The notes: generated from the sequence alone by a model not told the origin. Shown: positions 17,633 through 27,641, counted from the first letter of the stretch. The stretch is 64,000 nucleotides of DNA from an uncultured Campylobacter sp. (GCF_937959485.1 NZ_CALGPY010000014.1:294689-358688), one strand, 5' to 3'. Made by a program: numbers and translations.

Positions 17633-18507
17633 GAGATGATTTCTCTGATTTTTATCGCATCCTCTACGCTTGCAAGACCTGCGTTAGTGCTGCTGTCGCA
17701 CATCGCGCAAAACGCTTCGTGTTCGCGGCGTAGCGAAAAATCGTCGCGATCGACGCGCAGATTTACGCGCCCGTCAGGCGTAATTTTAAAAAGAGTTATT
17801 GAGATTAGATCGCCGAAATACACACCGCTGTCGGTGCAAATCTCTATACCGTGGCGCCTGATCGGATAGAGATTGGACTGCATTAGCGTGCAATAGCAGC
17901 CGCTTTTTGTGTGAAGCGTCGCGCATGCGGCTAGAGTGCGCTCTTTAGAGATATTTTTGCTAAGTTCTATGCAGGCGATCTCGCTGTGAGAAAGCAGCCG
18001 CACAAGATCGATATCTCTAAAAAGGGCATTGGCGACGATATCCGCTCTATCGTCGTTTGCAAAGCCGCTTACGAAGCTCATCGAAAAAATTTTATCCCCC
18101 TTGGCAAGCTCGCGTAGCAAGGATACGATGACAGGATTGTAGCGGTCGGAGTAGCCTACGGCTAGGCGTGTACCGTTAGTGGTGACTGCGTAGTTTATCT
18201 CTCTAGCTTCGGCTAGGCTTTGTGCGAGTGGGGATTCTACAAAGATATTTTTGGTAAACGGCAGGCATTTTAAAATCAGCTCTTTATGCGATGGCGGGGG
18301 AGCCGTAATGACCACCGCATCGGGCTTAGCGGTATTAAAAAGATCGGTTAGATTATCAAAGATCGGATAGCGCGGGCCGAAATTTTCACTGCTGCCCTTA
18401 TGATAAAGTGCTACAAGCTCGAAATAATCGCTCCTTCTTAGCTCGCTGAAGTGCTTTTGACCAAGCTCGCCCATGCCTATGATCGCTATCTTTTTTTTCA
18501 TCGCCAT
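17629..18507 (-). CDS. Gfo/Idh/MocA-family oxidoreductase
   Basis: An NAD(P)-dependent sugar or related dehydrogenase by fold. The Rossmann motif IAIIGMGELGQKHF is at the N-terminus, and FVESPLAQSLAEA corresponds to the family EKP motif, with EKP replaced by ESP; the usual catalytic Lys is therefore a Ser. That change raises doubt about normal dehydrogenase activity. At 292 residues it is a little short for the family. The start is ATG at 18507 or two codons later at 18501. It is translationally coupled to hemH and diverges from alaS, the order I recall for C. jejuni. Confidence 0.82.
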   Translation of the reverse strand: MAMKKKIAIIGMGELGQKHFSELRRSDYFELVALYHKGSSENFGPRYPIFDNLTDLFNTAKPDAVVITAPPPSHKELILKCLPFTKNIFVESPLAQSLAEAREINYAVTTNGTRLAVGYSDRYNPVIVSLLRELAKGDKIFSMSFVSGFANDDRADIVANALFRDIDLVRLLSHSEIACIELSKNISKERTLAACATLHTKSGCYCTLMQSNLYPIRRHGIEICTDSGVYFGDLISITLFKITPDGRVNLRVDRDDFSLRREHEAFCAMCDSSTNAGLASVEDAIKIREIIS

Positions 18508-18576
18508 GCCCTAAATTTAATCTTTCGCGCCATTATAACTAAGAATGGTTAAAATTTATAATTTTTAAAATCTAAT

Positions 18577-18587
18577 TTAGCTAAAAT
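18577..18587 (+). promoter_or_regulatory. -10 promoter for alaS
   Basis: TTAGCTAAAAT preceded by T-rich sequence fits the Campylobacter sigma-70 form and lies about 36 bases before the alaS start. Confidence 0.45.
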
Positions 18588-18622
18588 GCACCTTTAAAAT
18601 TTAACTTGAAATAGGACAAATC

Positions 18623-21166
18623 ATGGATATTAGAAGCGAATATTTAAATTTCTTTGCAAGCAAGGGGCATCAGATCATTCCTAGTGCGCCGCTGGTGCCA
18701 GATGATGATAGCTTGCTGTTTACAAACGCGGGCATGGTGCCGTTTAAAAGCATATTTACAGGAGCCGTTCCGCGCCCGATCCCGCCTATCCGCACGAGCT
18801 GTCAGACCTGCATCCGCGCGGGTGGCAAGCACAACGACCTAGACAACGTCGGCTATACCGCGCGCCACCATACGTTTTTTGAGATGCTTGGAAATTTCAG
18901 CTTCGGCGAGTATTTCAAAGAGCAGGCGATTGCCTATGCGTGGGAGTTTATCACTGAAATTTTAAAGCTTCCAAAAGACAAACTCTACGTCACTGTGCAC
19001 GAAAAGGACGATGAGGCGTTTGGGTTCTGGGCGCGCCACATAGCGCAGGAGCGCATATATCGCTTCGGCGATCACGATAATTTTTGGGCGATGGGCGATA
19101 CCGGGCCATGCGGGCCGTGCAGCGAAATTTTTTACGATCAGGGTGAGGAGCATTTTCACTCGCCCGAGGATTATATGGGCGGCGACGGCGACCGCTTTTT
19201 AGAGATTTGGAATTTAGTTTTCATGCAGTACGAGCGTAGCAAAGACGGCAAGCTTAGCCCGCTTCCAAAGCCTAGCATAGACACGGGCATGGGGCTTGAG
19301 CGCGTCACAGCGATTAAAGAAGGCAAGTTTAGCAACTACGACAGCTCGCTTTTCATGCCACTAATTGATGAGGTTGCAAAGCTTTGCGGCAAACCTTACG
19401 TTTATGAAAGCGGCGCGAGCTATCGCGTCATCGCCGATCATATCCGCTCGGTTACGTTTTTGCTAGCACAGGGAACGAATTTTAATCGCGAGGGTAGAGG
19501 ATATGTTTTGCGTAGAATTCTGCGCCGTGCCGTTCGCCACGGCTATTTGCTCGGTATAAAAGAGCCCTTTATGTATCGCCTCGTGGATAAAGTATGCGAG
19601 CTGATGGGCGGGCACTATGCCTATCTGAACGAGAAAAAGCAAGCCGTAAAGGAGCAGATTAAACTCGAAGAGGAGCGGTTTTTCGCCACTTTGGCAAACG
19701 GCATCGAGCTTTTTAACGAGGAGCTTGCGCGCACTAAAGAAGTTTTTAGCGGCGAGGTCGCGTTTAAACTATACGATACCTACGGCTTTCCGCTCGATCT
19801 GACCGCCGATATGCTGCGCGAGAAAAATTTGCGCGTGGATGAAGCTAAATTTGACGCGCTTATGAGCGAGCAAAGGCAGATAGCTAAAGCCGCATGGAAG
19901 GGCAGTGGCGATAAAAACGTCCGTGGCGATTTTAAGGCACTGCTAGAGAAATTTGGTGAGAATAAATTTAGCGGTTACGAAGAGCTTAGCCGCACGAGCA
20001 AGGTTTTAGCGCTGCTTAACGAGGATTTTGCGGAAGTGGATGAGCTCAAAGCCGGCGATATCGGCTGGGCGATGTTTGATGTCACTCCGTTTTATGCACA
20101 AAGTGGCGGTCAGACTGGCGATAGCGGCGAAGTGGAGTCCATAGCCGATGTGTTTGATACGCAGAAATTTTATGGGTTAAATTTGTCCCACTTGCGCCTT
20201 AATCGTAACCTGAAAATCGGCGATATCGTCGGGCTTAAGGTTTCTGAGGAGCGTGAGCAGATTGCACGTCATCACAGCGCGACGCACCTTTTACACGCGG
20301 TGCTTCGTGCGGTGCTAGGGGCTCATATCGCTCAAGCAGGAAGCTTAGTCGAAGCAGACCGCTTAAGATTTGACTTCTCGCATCCTAAGGCACTTAGCGA
20401 CGAGGAGCTAGCTAAAATCGAGGAATTTGTAAATAACGCCGTTTGCAAGGGCTGTGCGGCAAAAACTGAGATTATGGATATAGATGATGCTAAAAACAGC
20501 GGCGCGATTGCGCTTTTTGGCGAAAAATATGGCTCAAAAGTGCGCGTTGTGAGCTTCGGAGAGATTAGTAAGGAGCTTTGCGGCGGAATTCACGTGCGTA
20601 ATTTAAGCGAAATAGGGTCGTTTTTTATCGTCAAAGAAAGCGGCGTAAGTGCGGGCGTTAGGCGTATCGAGGCAGTTTGTTCGCGCGCGGCTTTAAATTT
20701 GGCGCTTCAAAATCGCGCTAAGCTTGCTGAAATTTCTGCGGAGCTAAAAGGGATTGAGCCTCTCCGCGCGATTGAGAAATTAAAAGATGAGATCAGATCG
20801 CTAAAAGATCAGATCAAGCATGCAAGCAGTTCTCATGCACTGGCTTTTCTAAATATCGGTGATACCAAACTTTGCGTAGCCTCAGTCGAAAGCGGTGATA
20901 TAAAAACTATGATAGATGAGTTTAAAAATAGCCACGAAAAGGCGGCGATAATGCTGATGCAAGTAGACACCGACGGCAAAATTTCAATCGCAGCAGGTGT
21001 TAAAAACGCGCCGATTAAAGCTGGCGAGTGGGTTAAGCTCGCGGCGCAAATTTTAGGCGGTGGCGGCGGCGGACGCGATGATTTTGCGACCGCAGGCGGC
21101 AGGGACGTGCTAAAAATCGAAGAAGCGATCAAAGAGGCGATCTCTTACGCAAAAGGTAAAATTTGA
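18623..21166 (+). CDS. alaS: Alanyl-tRNA synthetase
   Basis: Charges tRNA-Ala and edits mischarged Ser/Gly. The N-terminal catalytic core has FFASKGH and FTNAGMVPFK, the editing domain has HHSATHLLHAVLR near 550 and the zinc site CGGIHV near 652. The C-terminal GGGGGGRDDFATAGG motif is intact. At 847 residues it is complete. AGGACAAATC precedes the ATG. Its stop overlaps the next gene by 4 bases. Confidence 0.96.
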   Translation: MDIRSEYLNFFASKGHQIIPSAPLVPDDDSLLFTNAGMVPFKSIFTGAVPRPIPPIRTSCQTCIRAGGKHNDLDNVGYTARHHTFFEMLGNFSFGEYFKEQAIAYAWEFITEILKLPKDKLYVTVHEKDDEAFGFWARHIAQERIYRFGDHDNFWAMGDTGPCGPCSEIFYDQGEEHFHSPEDYMGGDGDRFLEIWNLVFMQYERSKDGKLSPLPKPSIDTGMGLERVTAIKEGKFSNYDSSLFMPLIDEVAKLCGKPYVYESGASYRVIADHIRSVTFLLAQGTNFNREGRGYVLRRILRRAVRHGYLLGIKEPFMYRLVDKVCELMGGHYAYLNEKKQAVKEQIKLEEERFFATLANGIELFNEELARTKEVFSGEVAFKLYDTYGFPLDLTADMLREKNLRVDEAKFDALMSEQRQIAKAAWKGSGDKNVRGDFKALLEKFGENKFSGYEELSRTSKVLALLNEDFAEVDELKAGDIGWAMFDVTPFYAQSGGQTGDSGEVESIADVFDTQKFYGLNLSHLRLNRNLKIGDIVGLKVSEEREQIARHHSATHLLHAVLRAVLGAHIAQAGSLVEADRLRFDFSHPKALSDEELAKIEEFVNNAVCKGCAAKTEIMDIDDAKNSGAIALFGEKYGSKVRVVSFGEISKELCGGIHVRNLSEIGSFFIVKESGVSAGVRRIEAVCSRAALNLALQNRAKLAEISAELKGIEPLRAIEKLKDEIRSLKDQIKHASSSHALAFLNIGDTKLCVASVESGDIKTMIDEFKNSHEKAAIMLMQVDTDGKISIAAGVKNAPIKAGEWVKLAAQILGGGGGGRDDFATAGGRDVLKIEEAIKEAISYAKGKI

Positions 21167-21672
21167 ACGAAATCGATACCGGCTTCATCAAAGCCTCGCA
21201 AATTTTGCCGCTGATTCACATTTTAAGCGTGATTTTTTTGGTCTGCGCGCAGATCTGCGTATTTTTGATCGTGCGGATCTTTATGAATTTAAGCAGTAAA
21301 AGCCAAGTAGATGCGAAGGATATAAAATTTGCAGAAATTTTGCGATATATGAAACGCTATGAGCAGTTCTTTGCGCTATTTTTGGTGATCGTTTGCGTAA
21401 GTGGATTTTTTCTTGCGGATGGCGGAGGTTTTAAATTTTCAGATCCTATGGTAAAAGGCGCGATTGCGACGCTATGGGCTGGCGCCGGCTTTATACTACT
21501 AAATTTTATCTACATGCATTATAAAATTTTATCTTTGAAGCGAGCTTTGGATGCGGGAGATGAGCTTGAGGCGAATGAGCATTTAATCATCGTCGTTAAA
21601 TATTTCATCCCGCTAAATATCGTAGTCACGCTGATTTGCGTTTATCTAGGCGTGACGGTGGGCGAGTTTTGA
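21163..21672 (+). CDS. Four-segment inner-membrane protein between alaS and maf
   Basis: A 169-residue protein with four likely membrane helices (about 15-40, 65-85, 97-117 and 142-162). The family is not recognised. It starts with TTG at 21163, overlapping the alaS stop (TTGA), and its own TGA overlaps the maf ATG. Translational coupling on both sides makes it a real gene. A His and several Tyr residues lie near the helices, but I see no clear cofactor motif. Function unknown. Confidence 0.75.
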   Translation: MNEIDTGFIKASQILPLIHILSVIFLVCAQICVFLIVRIFMNLSSKSQVDAKDIKFAEILRYMKRYEQFFALFLVIVCVSGFFLADGGGFKFSDPMVKGAIATLWAGAGFILLNFIYMHYKILSLKRALDAGDELEANEHLIIVVKYFIPLNIVVTLICVYLGVTVGEF

Positions 21673-22217
21673 TGATCTATTTAGCTTCCAGTTCGCCTAC
21701 TAGAGCGCAAATTCTAAAGGATAACGGCGTAGAATTTACGCAAATTCCTTTTAATTTCGACGAAAGCGGCATTAGTAAGGACGATGCACGCACCTATGCT
21801 TACCGCGTTGTCTTGGCTAAGAAAACGCAGTTTTTTAAAATTTATAAAAATTATGATAGAGTGCTGTTTGCCGATAGCTCCGTGCTTGCCGGCGGTAAAA
21901 TTTTAGGCAAGGCGCGGGATGAAGCGGACGCGTTAAGGATGCTGCGAGCTCAAAGCGGTGCTAGCTGCGCCGTTTATACTGCGATGATTTTTTGTAGTAA
22001 GGCGTTAGAGCTTTCGGCACTTAGCGTCGCAAGCTTTGAATTTGCGGAATTTACTGAAGCGGATTTAAAAGGCTATATCGCTAGCGGTGATTGGCGCGGC
22101 AAGGCGGGTGCGATGAGTATCGAGGGCTTTAATGAAAAATATATCAAAAGCTCGCGTGGGTCAAAATTCACGGCGATGGGGCTTGATCTGAAAATTTTAA
22201 AGAGGTTTGTATGGTAA
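21672..22217 (+). CDS. maf: Maf-like nucleotide pyrophosphatase
   Basis: Maf proteins hydrolyse non-canonical or pyrimidine nucleoside triphosphates. The family start is present as MIYLASSSPTRAQIL, with the usual ASxSPRR written ASSSPTR. A later DWRGKAGAMSIEGF matches the conserved YxGKAGAYxIQG segment. The ATG at 21672 gives this start; a longer frame from 21636 adds 12 unrelated residues inside the previous gene. 181 residues is normal. Overlaps the PBP1a gene by 7 bases. Confidence 0.9.
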   Translation: MIYLASSSPTRAQILKDNGVEFTQIPFNFDESGISKDDARTYAYRVVLAKKTQFFKIYKNYDRVLFADSSVLAGGKILGKARDEADALRMLRAQSGASCAVYTAMIFCSKALELSALSVASFEFAEFTEADLKGYIASGDWRGKAGAMSIEGFNEKYIKSSRGSKFTAMGLDLKILKRFVW

Positions 22218-24121
22218 GAGTTTTATTTAGTTTTATTACAGTTTGTGCGTTTGCCGCAGGCGGGATTTTTTTGTATTTTTACTCGCAAATCCGCTTGGAA
22301 TCGGACTCGATCATCGATTATCATCCCGAGCTTACGACTAAAATTTATGATCGCAACGGTAATTTGATAGCCAACGTTTTCAATGAACAAAATAGAATTT
22401 ACGTAAAATTCGACGAGATTCCAGGCCGCGTGATCGAGGCGCTCGTAGCTATCGAGGATACGGCGTTTTTCGAACACGGCGGCGTGAATGTCGAGGCGAT
22501 TTTTAGGGCGATTATTAAGGACGTCAAAGCGATGAAATTCGTCGAAGGGGCTTCCACGATTACACAGCAGATCACGCGGAATTTAGTTCTTTCGAGCGAA
22601 AAGAAGCTTGATCGCAAGATCAAAGAAGCGATCCTATCGCTTAAGATAGAAAACGCCCTAAGTAAGGAACAAATTCTAGAGCGTTACTTCAACGAAGTAT
22701 ATTTCGGGCACGGATATTACGGCATCCGCACGGCGGCTTTAGGATATTTCAAAAAGGATTTGCAAGATTTAAGCCTTAAAGAGATCGCGATTTTAGTGGG
22801 CTTGCCGAAAGCTCCTAGCAGCTTCGATCCTACTAAGCACCTGGATTTGTCGCTTTCGCGCGCCAATAACGTGATTTATAGGATGCATGAGCTCGGCTGG
22901 ATAAATAAGACCGAATATGAGCTTGCGATGAACGAGCAGCCTACGATCTACAACGAAACGCTCACGCAAAACGTAGCGCCGTATGCCGTAGATGAGATCA
23001 TAAAAGAAGCCGAAAAAATTCTACCGGACGTCCGCACGGGCGGATACCGCATAGATACGAGCCTTGATCTAAAGGCGCAAGCGATGGCGCAAGAGGCATT
23101 AGTTTTCGGCTACAATGAAATTTTAAAGCGCAACAAAGACGCTAATGCAAGCAATGTAAATGGCGCTATGGTCGTCACGCATCCGCAAAATGGCGAAATT
23201 TTAGCCTTAGTAGGCGGCGTGGATTACTCGAAATCAAATTTCAATCGCGCCAGCCAATCCCAGCGCCAAACCGGCTCCAGCTTTAAGCCTTTTGTCTATC
23301 AAATCGCCCTTGATATGGGCTACTCGACGATGACCGAAGTTCCCGATATAGCTAGAGAATTCGACGATGGCAGCGATAAAACGTGGAAGCCGAAAAATTA
23401 CGACAAGACTTACAGCGGCTACATCACGATCAAAGAAGCTTTAACTCGCTCGCGCAACCTTGCCTCGATCAATCTGATGCAATCTATTGGCGTTGATCGC
23501 GCGGTAAAAAAGCTTGGCGAGTTCGGCTTTAAAAACGTCCCGCCCGCTCTATCGGTGGCTATCGGCAGCTACGGAATTTCGCCGCTTGAATACTCCACAA
23601 TGTATTCGATGTTTCCGGGGCTTGGAATTACAGCAAAATCAAAATTTATCGTTTCGATTACTGATAAGGACGGCAAAACTCGCTTTATAGAGCCTGAGCG
23701 ACGTCGCGTGCTGCGCCCTGAACAGGCATATCTGATGACTACGCTGCTAAAAAATATCGTGCAGCGCGGCACCGGTACTCGCGCACGCGTACAGGGCATC
23801 GACATAGCAGGCAAAACAGGCACCTCAAACGATAGCATAGACGCGTGGTTTTGCGGCTTTACGCCCGATCTGCAGATCATCATCTGGTACGGCAATGACG
23901 ATTATAAACCCATGCGAAAGGTCGAGGGTGGCGGGCGTACTGCAGCACCGGTATTTGCAAAATTTTTAGATGCCTATTTAAAAGAATATCCGCAAACCAG
24001 GCGCAATTTCACCGTCCCAGACGGCGTTTTTAGCCGCCAGTACAACGGCAAAGACGAGTATTACACTAAAATTTCGCCGCTTCCTAAACCTCGCGAAAGT
24101 AGCAGCGACGGATCATTGTAA
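22211..24121 (+). CDS. pbpA: Bifunctional penicillin-binding protein 1A
   Basis: Polymerises and cross-links peptidoglycan. One N-terminal membrane segment (about 3-22) precedes the glycosyltransferase domain with IEDTAFFEHGG (catalytic Glu near 83) and GASTITQQITRN. The transpeptidase domain has SSFK with Ser356, SRN and KTGT. At 636 residues it is the expected size. It overlaps maf, so alaS, the membrane gene, maf and pbpA form one coupled unit. Confidence 0.93.
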   Translation: MVRVLFSFITVCAFAAGGIFLYFYSQIRLESDSIIDYHPELTTKIYDRNGNLIANVFNEQNRIYVKFDEIPGRVIEALVAIEDTAFFEHGGVNVEAIFRAIIKDVKAMKFVEGASTITQQITRNLVLSSEKKLDRKIKEAILSLKIENALSKEQILERYFNEVYFGHGYYGIRTAALGYFKKDLQDLSLKEIAILVGLPKAPSSFDPTKHLDLSLSRANNVIYRMHELGWINKTEYELAMNEQPTIYNETLTQNVAPYAVDEIIKEAEKILPDVRTGGYRIDTSLDLKAQAMAQEALVFGYNEILKRNKDANASNVNGAMVVTHPQNGEILALVGGVDYSKSNFNRASQSQRQTGSSFKPFVYQIALDMGYSTMTEVPDIAREFDDGSDKTWKPKNYDKTYSGYITIKEALTRSRNLASINLMQSIGVDRAVKKLGEFGFKNVPPALSVAIGSYGISPLEYSTMYSMFPGLGITAKSKFIVSITDKDGKTRFIEPERRRVLRPEQAYLMTTLLKNIVQRGTGTRARVQGIDIAGKTGTSNDSIDAWFCGFTPDLQIIIWYGNDDYKPMRKVEGGGRTAAPVFAKFLDAYLKEYPQTRRNFTVPDGVFSRQYNGKDEYYTKISPLPKPRESSSDGSL

Positions 24122-24335
24122 ATTTAGTTTAGGCGTAATTTAAATTATAGATTAGGAGTGTGCGAACGACGGATTTTGGTATTGGAATTTTATAAAGATT
24201 AAAAATAGTAAAGGCTCTTTTGGTAAAAATACCAACTTTAAAATTGTATAGTATAAAAAGATTGATTTATAATAAATTTAAGTTGAGCAATAGTAAAATG
24301 ATGACTAAATTTTTAAAAGATTCAGGTATTATTTC

Positions 24336-24986
24336 ATGGAGTTTTCAAATCATAAATCTGAAATGCCTCTTTTTATGATCAAAGATTATTGGACTAAAAT
24401 CAGCACAGAATGTTATTTAACATTAGCTGTATTTTTAGTTATATTTCTATTTTTCTGCAGAGGAAGTGCTCGGGCATATCAATTTTTAGGAGCTGTTACT
24501 TTTTTAGTGGGAATTTTATTTATTAATAAACATAAATTTTTAAATTTCTATTCCGATAGAATAGAATATAATTCTTTATGCAAAAATTATAACGATGTAT
24601 ATTCGGTACATAAAAGTGTAAAGGCTTCTAATTTCGATAAAATCGCTATTTATAAATTTTCTGGACTCGTGATTGAAGACGCTTGCAAATACAATGCCAA
24701 TATAACTAGGTTTAAAAAATTTCTTTTGCTAATTTTATTGTACGCTTTGCATCCGATAAATCTTCTTTGCTTCGGTGTACTTAAAATTTTAAGAAGAATA
24801 GATAGCATAAATTTAAATGTTCTAATTTTATTAGATAGTACTCATAGTAATTATTTTGCCATTCCGCTAACTATGTTAAGTGAGTATGAACGAGTAAATT
24901 TGAAAAAGTATTTAAAAGACAAACTAAATCTAAATCTTGATAATATTGAGATCAGGAATAGATTTATAGATATAAATTTTATATAA
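24336..24986 (+). CDS. AT-rich membrane protein, relative of the 15336 gene
   Basis: A 216-residue protein of no named family. Two hydrophobic segments (about 26-44 and 48-62) precede a soluble stretch with NFYSDRIEYNSL, then a further hydrophobic hairpin (about 128-150) and a soluble C-terminus. The tail (FAIPLTMLSEYERVNLKKYL, then KDKLNLNLDN) aligns by eye with the tail of the protein at 15336. It is strongly AT-rich and stands alone between the PBP1a and norZ genes. No clear ribosome binding site precedes the ATG at 24336. Confidence 0.65.
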   Translation: MEFSNHKSEMPLFMIKDYWTKISTECYLTLAVFLVIFLFFCRGSARAYQFLGAVTFLVGILFINKHKFLNFYSDRIEYNSLCKNYNDVYSVHKSVKASNFDKIAIYKFSGLVIEDACKYNANITRFKKFLLLILLYALHPINLLCFGVLKILRRIDSINLNVLILLDSTHSNYFAIPLTMLSEYERVNLKKYLKDKLNLNLDNIEIRNRFIDINFI

Positions 24987-25130
24987 AATTTTTTAAAACC
25001 CTTTATTTCAGTATATTTTAATAAATTCCAGCTTAAGCAGATAAATTTTATCTTTTTATTGACGGACCTCAATGCTTATAGAAATTTAAATGGGTAGAAT
25101 TCTCTCCTAATTTCAGTTAAAGGAGTGAAA

Positions 25131-27368
25131 ATGGCAGAATTTAAGAAGCTCTGGATGGCGCTTGTAGCGGTGCTCATCGTGGGCTTTAGTTTCTTGGGTT
25201 TTTACGGCGGCGAGGTGTATAGGCAGTCTCCGCCGGTGGTAAAATTTACCGATGCTAGCGGCAACGAGCTAATCAGCACCGAGCGTATTTACCGCGGGCA
25301 GGAGGCCTGGCAGAGCATCGGCGGTATGCAGGTAGGCTCTATCTGGGGTCACGGCGCGTATCAGGCGCCCGATTGGAGTGCAGATTGGCTGCATAAGGAG
25401 CTAGTCGCGTTTATGGATATCAAGGCGCAGGAGCGCTTCGGAGCTAAATTTGACGCTTTAAATGATGAACAAAAGGCTCAGATCAAGGCTCTTACCAAGG
25501 CCGAGTACCGCACTAATACCGTAAAAGACGGCGCCGTTAAGCTAAGCGATGATCGCTTAAAGGCTATGGCGGTCGTAAAAGACGAGTACATGGGCGTTTT
25601 CGGAAACGATCCGCGCTTTAAAAAGCTTCGCGAGGATTACGCGATGAAGGAAAACACGCTCGCAAATGAGCAGCATCGCGCCGAGCTTATGGATTTCATA
25701 TTTTGGACTGCTTGGGCCGTTTCTACGGATCGTCCGAGCGGAGAGGCGACCTATACCAATAACTGGCCGCACGAGCCGCTGATAGACAATGTCCCTACCA
25801 CGGAAAACGTCGTTTGGACGATCGCAAGCCTCGTTATTTTGCTTACCGGCATCGGTCTTTTAGTATGGTTTGGAAATTTCTACGGCAAAAAGGACGAGGA
25901 TTTCGAGGCTCCTGCAAAGCTAAACGCCGATCCGATCGCCGCTTTAGCGCTTACGCCGTCGCAAAAGGCGCTCGGCAAGTACCTTTTCGTAGCGATTGCA
26001 TTGTTTGCATTTCAAGCCTTCATCGGCGGCTTTGTTGCGCACTATACGATCGAGGGTCAGTCCTTTTTCGGGCTTGATATTTCGCAGTATATCCCTTACT
26101 CGCTAGCGCGCACCTGGCACGTGCAGGCATCCATTTTCTGGATCGCTACGGGCTTTTTAGCGGCAGGATTGTTTTTGGCTCCGATCATCAACGGCGGCAA
26201 GGATCCGAAATTTCAAAAGCTCGGCGTGGACGTGCTTTTCTACGCGCTTCTTTTCTTGGTCGTCGGCAGCTTCGCGGGCGAATACATGGCGATTGCGGGC
26301 AAGATGGATCCAAGCAGTAGCTTCTGGATCGGACATCAAGGATACGAGTATTTAGACCTCGGTAGAATTTGGCAGCTGATACTATTCGTGGGCCTTGTAA
26401 TCTGGATGGTGCTCGTGCTTCGCGGCTTTATCGCGGGCTTTAGAGCCGAGGGTGATAAGAATTTATTAGCGATCTTTACCGCTTCGGTTATCGCCGTGGG
26501 GCTTTTTTACGGCGCAGGACTATTCTACGGACAGCGCTCGCCGATCCCTGTAATGGAGTACTGGCGCTGGTGGGTCGTGCACCTTTGGGTCGAGGGATTT
26601 TTCGAGGTTTTCGCAACGGCGTCTTTGGCGTTCGTGTTCGCGTCCTTGGGCTTAGTAAGCAAGAAATTTGCCACCTACACCTCGATTGCTAGCGCGTCGA
26701 TTTTCCTAATCGGCGGAATTCCTGGTACCTTCCACCACCTCTATTTTGCGGGCACCACTACGCCGATAATGGCTGTGGGTGCGAGCTTCTCGGCGCTTGA
26801 GGTCGTGCCTTTGGTGCTTTTGGGCTCAGAGGCGTTTCATTACTACAAGCTTCAATTCGCGCAGGATTGGGCTAAGCGTTTAAAATGGCCGCTTTACTGC
26901 TTCATCGCCGTGGCGTTTTGGAATATGCTGGGCGCGGGCGTTTTCGGCTTTTTAATCAACCCGCCGCTTGCGCTGTTTTACATTCAGGGCTTAAATACCA
27001 CCGCAGTGCACGCTCATACGGCGCTATTTGGCGTATACGGCTTTTTAGCGCTCGGCTTCGTGTGGCTCGTGGCGCTGTATATCTACAGGCAAAAAAGCTT
27101 TGACGATACGCTGATGAAGATCGGCTTTTGGGCGCTAAATGCAGGTCTGCTTCTGATGGTGCTAATCTCGCTTCTACCGGTTGGAATTTTGCAGGCGTTC
27201 GCGGCGATCGATGTGGGTATGTGGTACGCAAGAAGTGCGGAATTCTTGCAAAAAGATAGCCTCTATGGGCTCCGCTGGGCGCGAATCATCGGTGATACGA
27301 TCTTTTTGGTAGGAAGCGTGTGCTTCTTGCTTCAAATCGTGCGAATGATATTCTCACGCGCTAAATAG
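25131..27368 (+). CDS. norZ: Quinol-dependent nitric oxide reductase (qNOR)
   Basis: Reduces NO to N2O in the inner membrane using quinol, for NO detoxification or anaerobic respiration. The N-terminal qNOR extension is present (GHGAYQAPDWSADWLHKE), followed by the 12-helix NorB-like core. Metal ligands are visible: His484 and Glu488 in HLWVEG and His535-His536 in FHHLY, with the 51-residue spacing of NorB enzymes. These intact ligands argue against an NO dismutase. The ATG at 25131 follows AAAGGAG; an in-frame GTG at 25125 lies inside that site. It is monocistronic with a strong terminator. Confidence 0.94.
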   Translation: MAEFKKLWMALVAVLIVGFSFLGFYGGEVYRQSPPVVKFTDASGNELISTERIYRGQEAWQSIGGMQVGSIWGHGAYQAPDWSADWLHKELVAFMDIKAQERFGAKFDALNDEQKAQIKALTKAEYRTNTVKDGAVKLSDDRLKAMAVVKDEYMGVFGNDPRFKKLREDYAMKENTLANEQHRAELMDFIFWTAWAVSTDRPSGEATYTNNWPHEPLIDNVPTTENVVWTIASLVILLTGIGLLVWFGNFYGKKDEDFEAPAKLNADPIAALALTPSQKALGKYLFVAIALFAFQAFIGGFVAHYTIEGQSFFGLDISQYIPYSLARTWHVQASIFWIATGFLAAGLFLAPIINGGKDPKFQKLGVDVLFYALLFLVVGSFAGEYMAIAGKMDPSSSFWIGHQGYEYLDLGRIWQLILFVGLVIWMVLVLRGFIAGFRAEGDKNLLAIFTASVIAVGLFYGAGLFYGQRSPIPVMEYWRWWVVHLWVEGFFEVFATASLAFVFASLGLVSKKFATYTSIASASIFLIGGIPGTFHHLYFAGTTTPIMAVGASFSALEVVPLVLLGSEAFHYYKLQFAQDWAKRLKWPLYCFIAVAFWNMLGAGVFGFLINPPLALFYIQGLNTTAVHAHTALFGVYGFLALGFVWLVALYIYRQKSFDDTLMKIGFWALNAGLLLMVLISLLPVGILQAFAAIDVGMWYARSAEFLQKDSLYGLRWARIIGDTIFLVGSVCFLLQIVRMIFSRAK

Positions 27369-27397
27369 AGCTTTCGCGAGCTTCTATTACTCGCTTT

Positions 27398-27433
27398 GCC
27401 TCGTAGGAATTTTATATTCTTACGAGGCTTTTT
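27398..27433 (+). terminator. Rho-independent terminator after norZ
   Basis: A 13-bp stem with one G-U pair (27398-27410 with 27416-27428), a 5-base loop and five T residues. Confidence 0.9.
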
Positions 27434-27597
27434 AAATTTAGCGCGCTTCGCGCGAGCTTTTTTCCGCAAAGGGGAGCTGCGCGCGAGTCTTTGCCGCGGA
27501 CTATATCAGCGCGAGCTTTAAGCTTAGCCGCAAATCGCGCTAAATCTTTAAAATTTTAAAATTCATCCTCTTGAATTTACCCGAGCCAAATTTTAAA

Positions 27598-27608
27598 TTT
27601 GCTACAAT
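27598..27608 (+). promoter_or_regulatory. -10 promoter for yqeY
   Basis: TTTGCTACAAT gives a TG-N-TACAAT element about 34 bases before the start codon. Confidence 0.5.
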
Positions 27609-27641
27609 TACCACCGAAATTTCAATCTCAAGGAGTAGAAA

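Noticed and set aside
25131..27368. Possibility that norZ encodes an NO dismutase
   Set aside because: The His484, Glu488, His535 and His536 metal ligands of NO reductase are all present.
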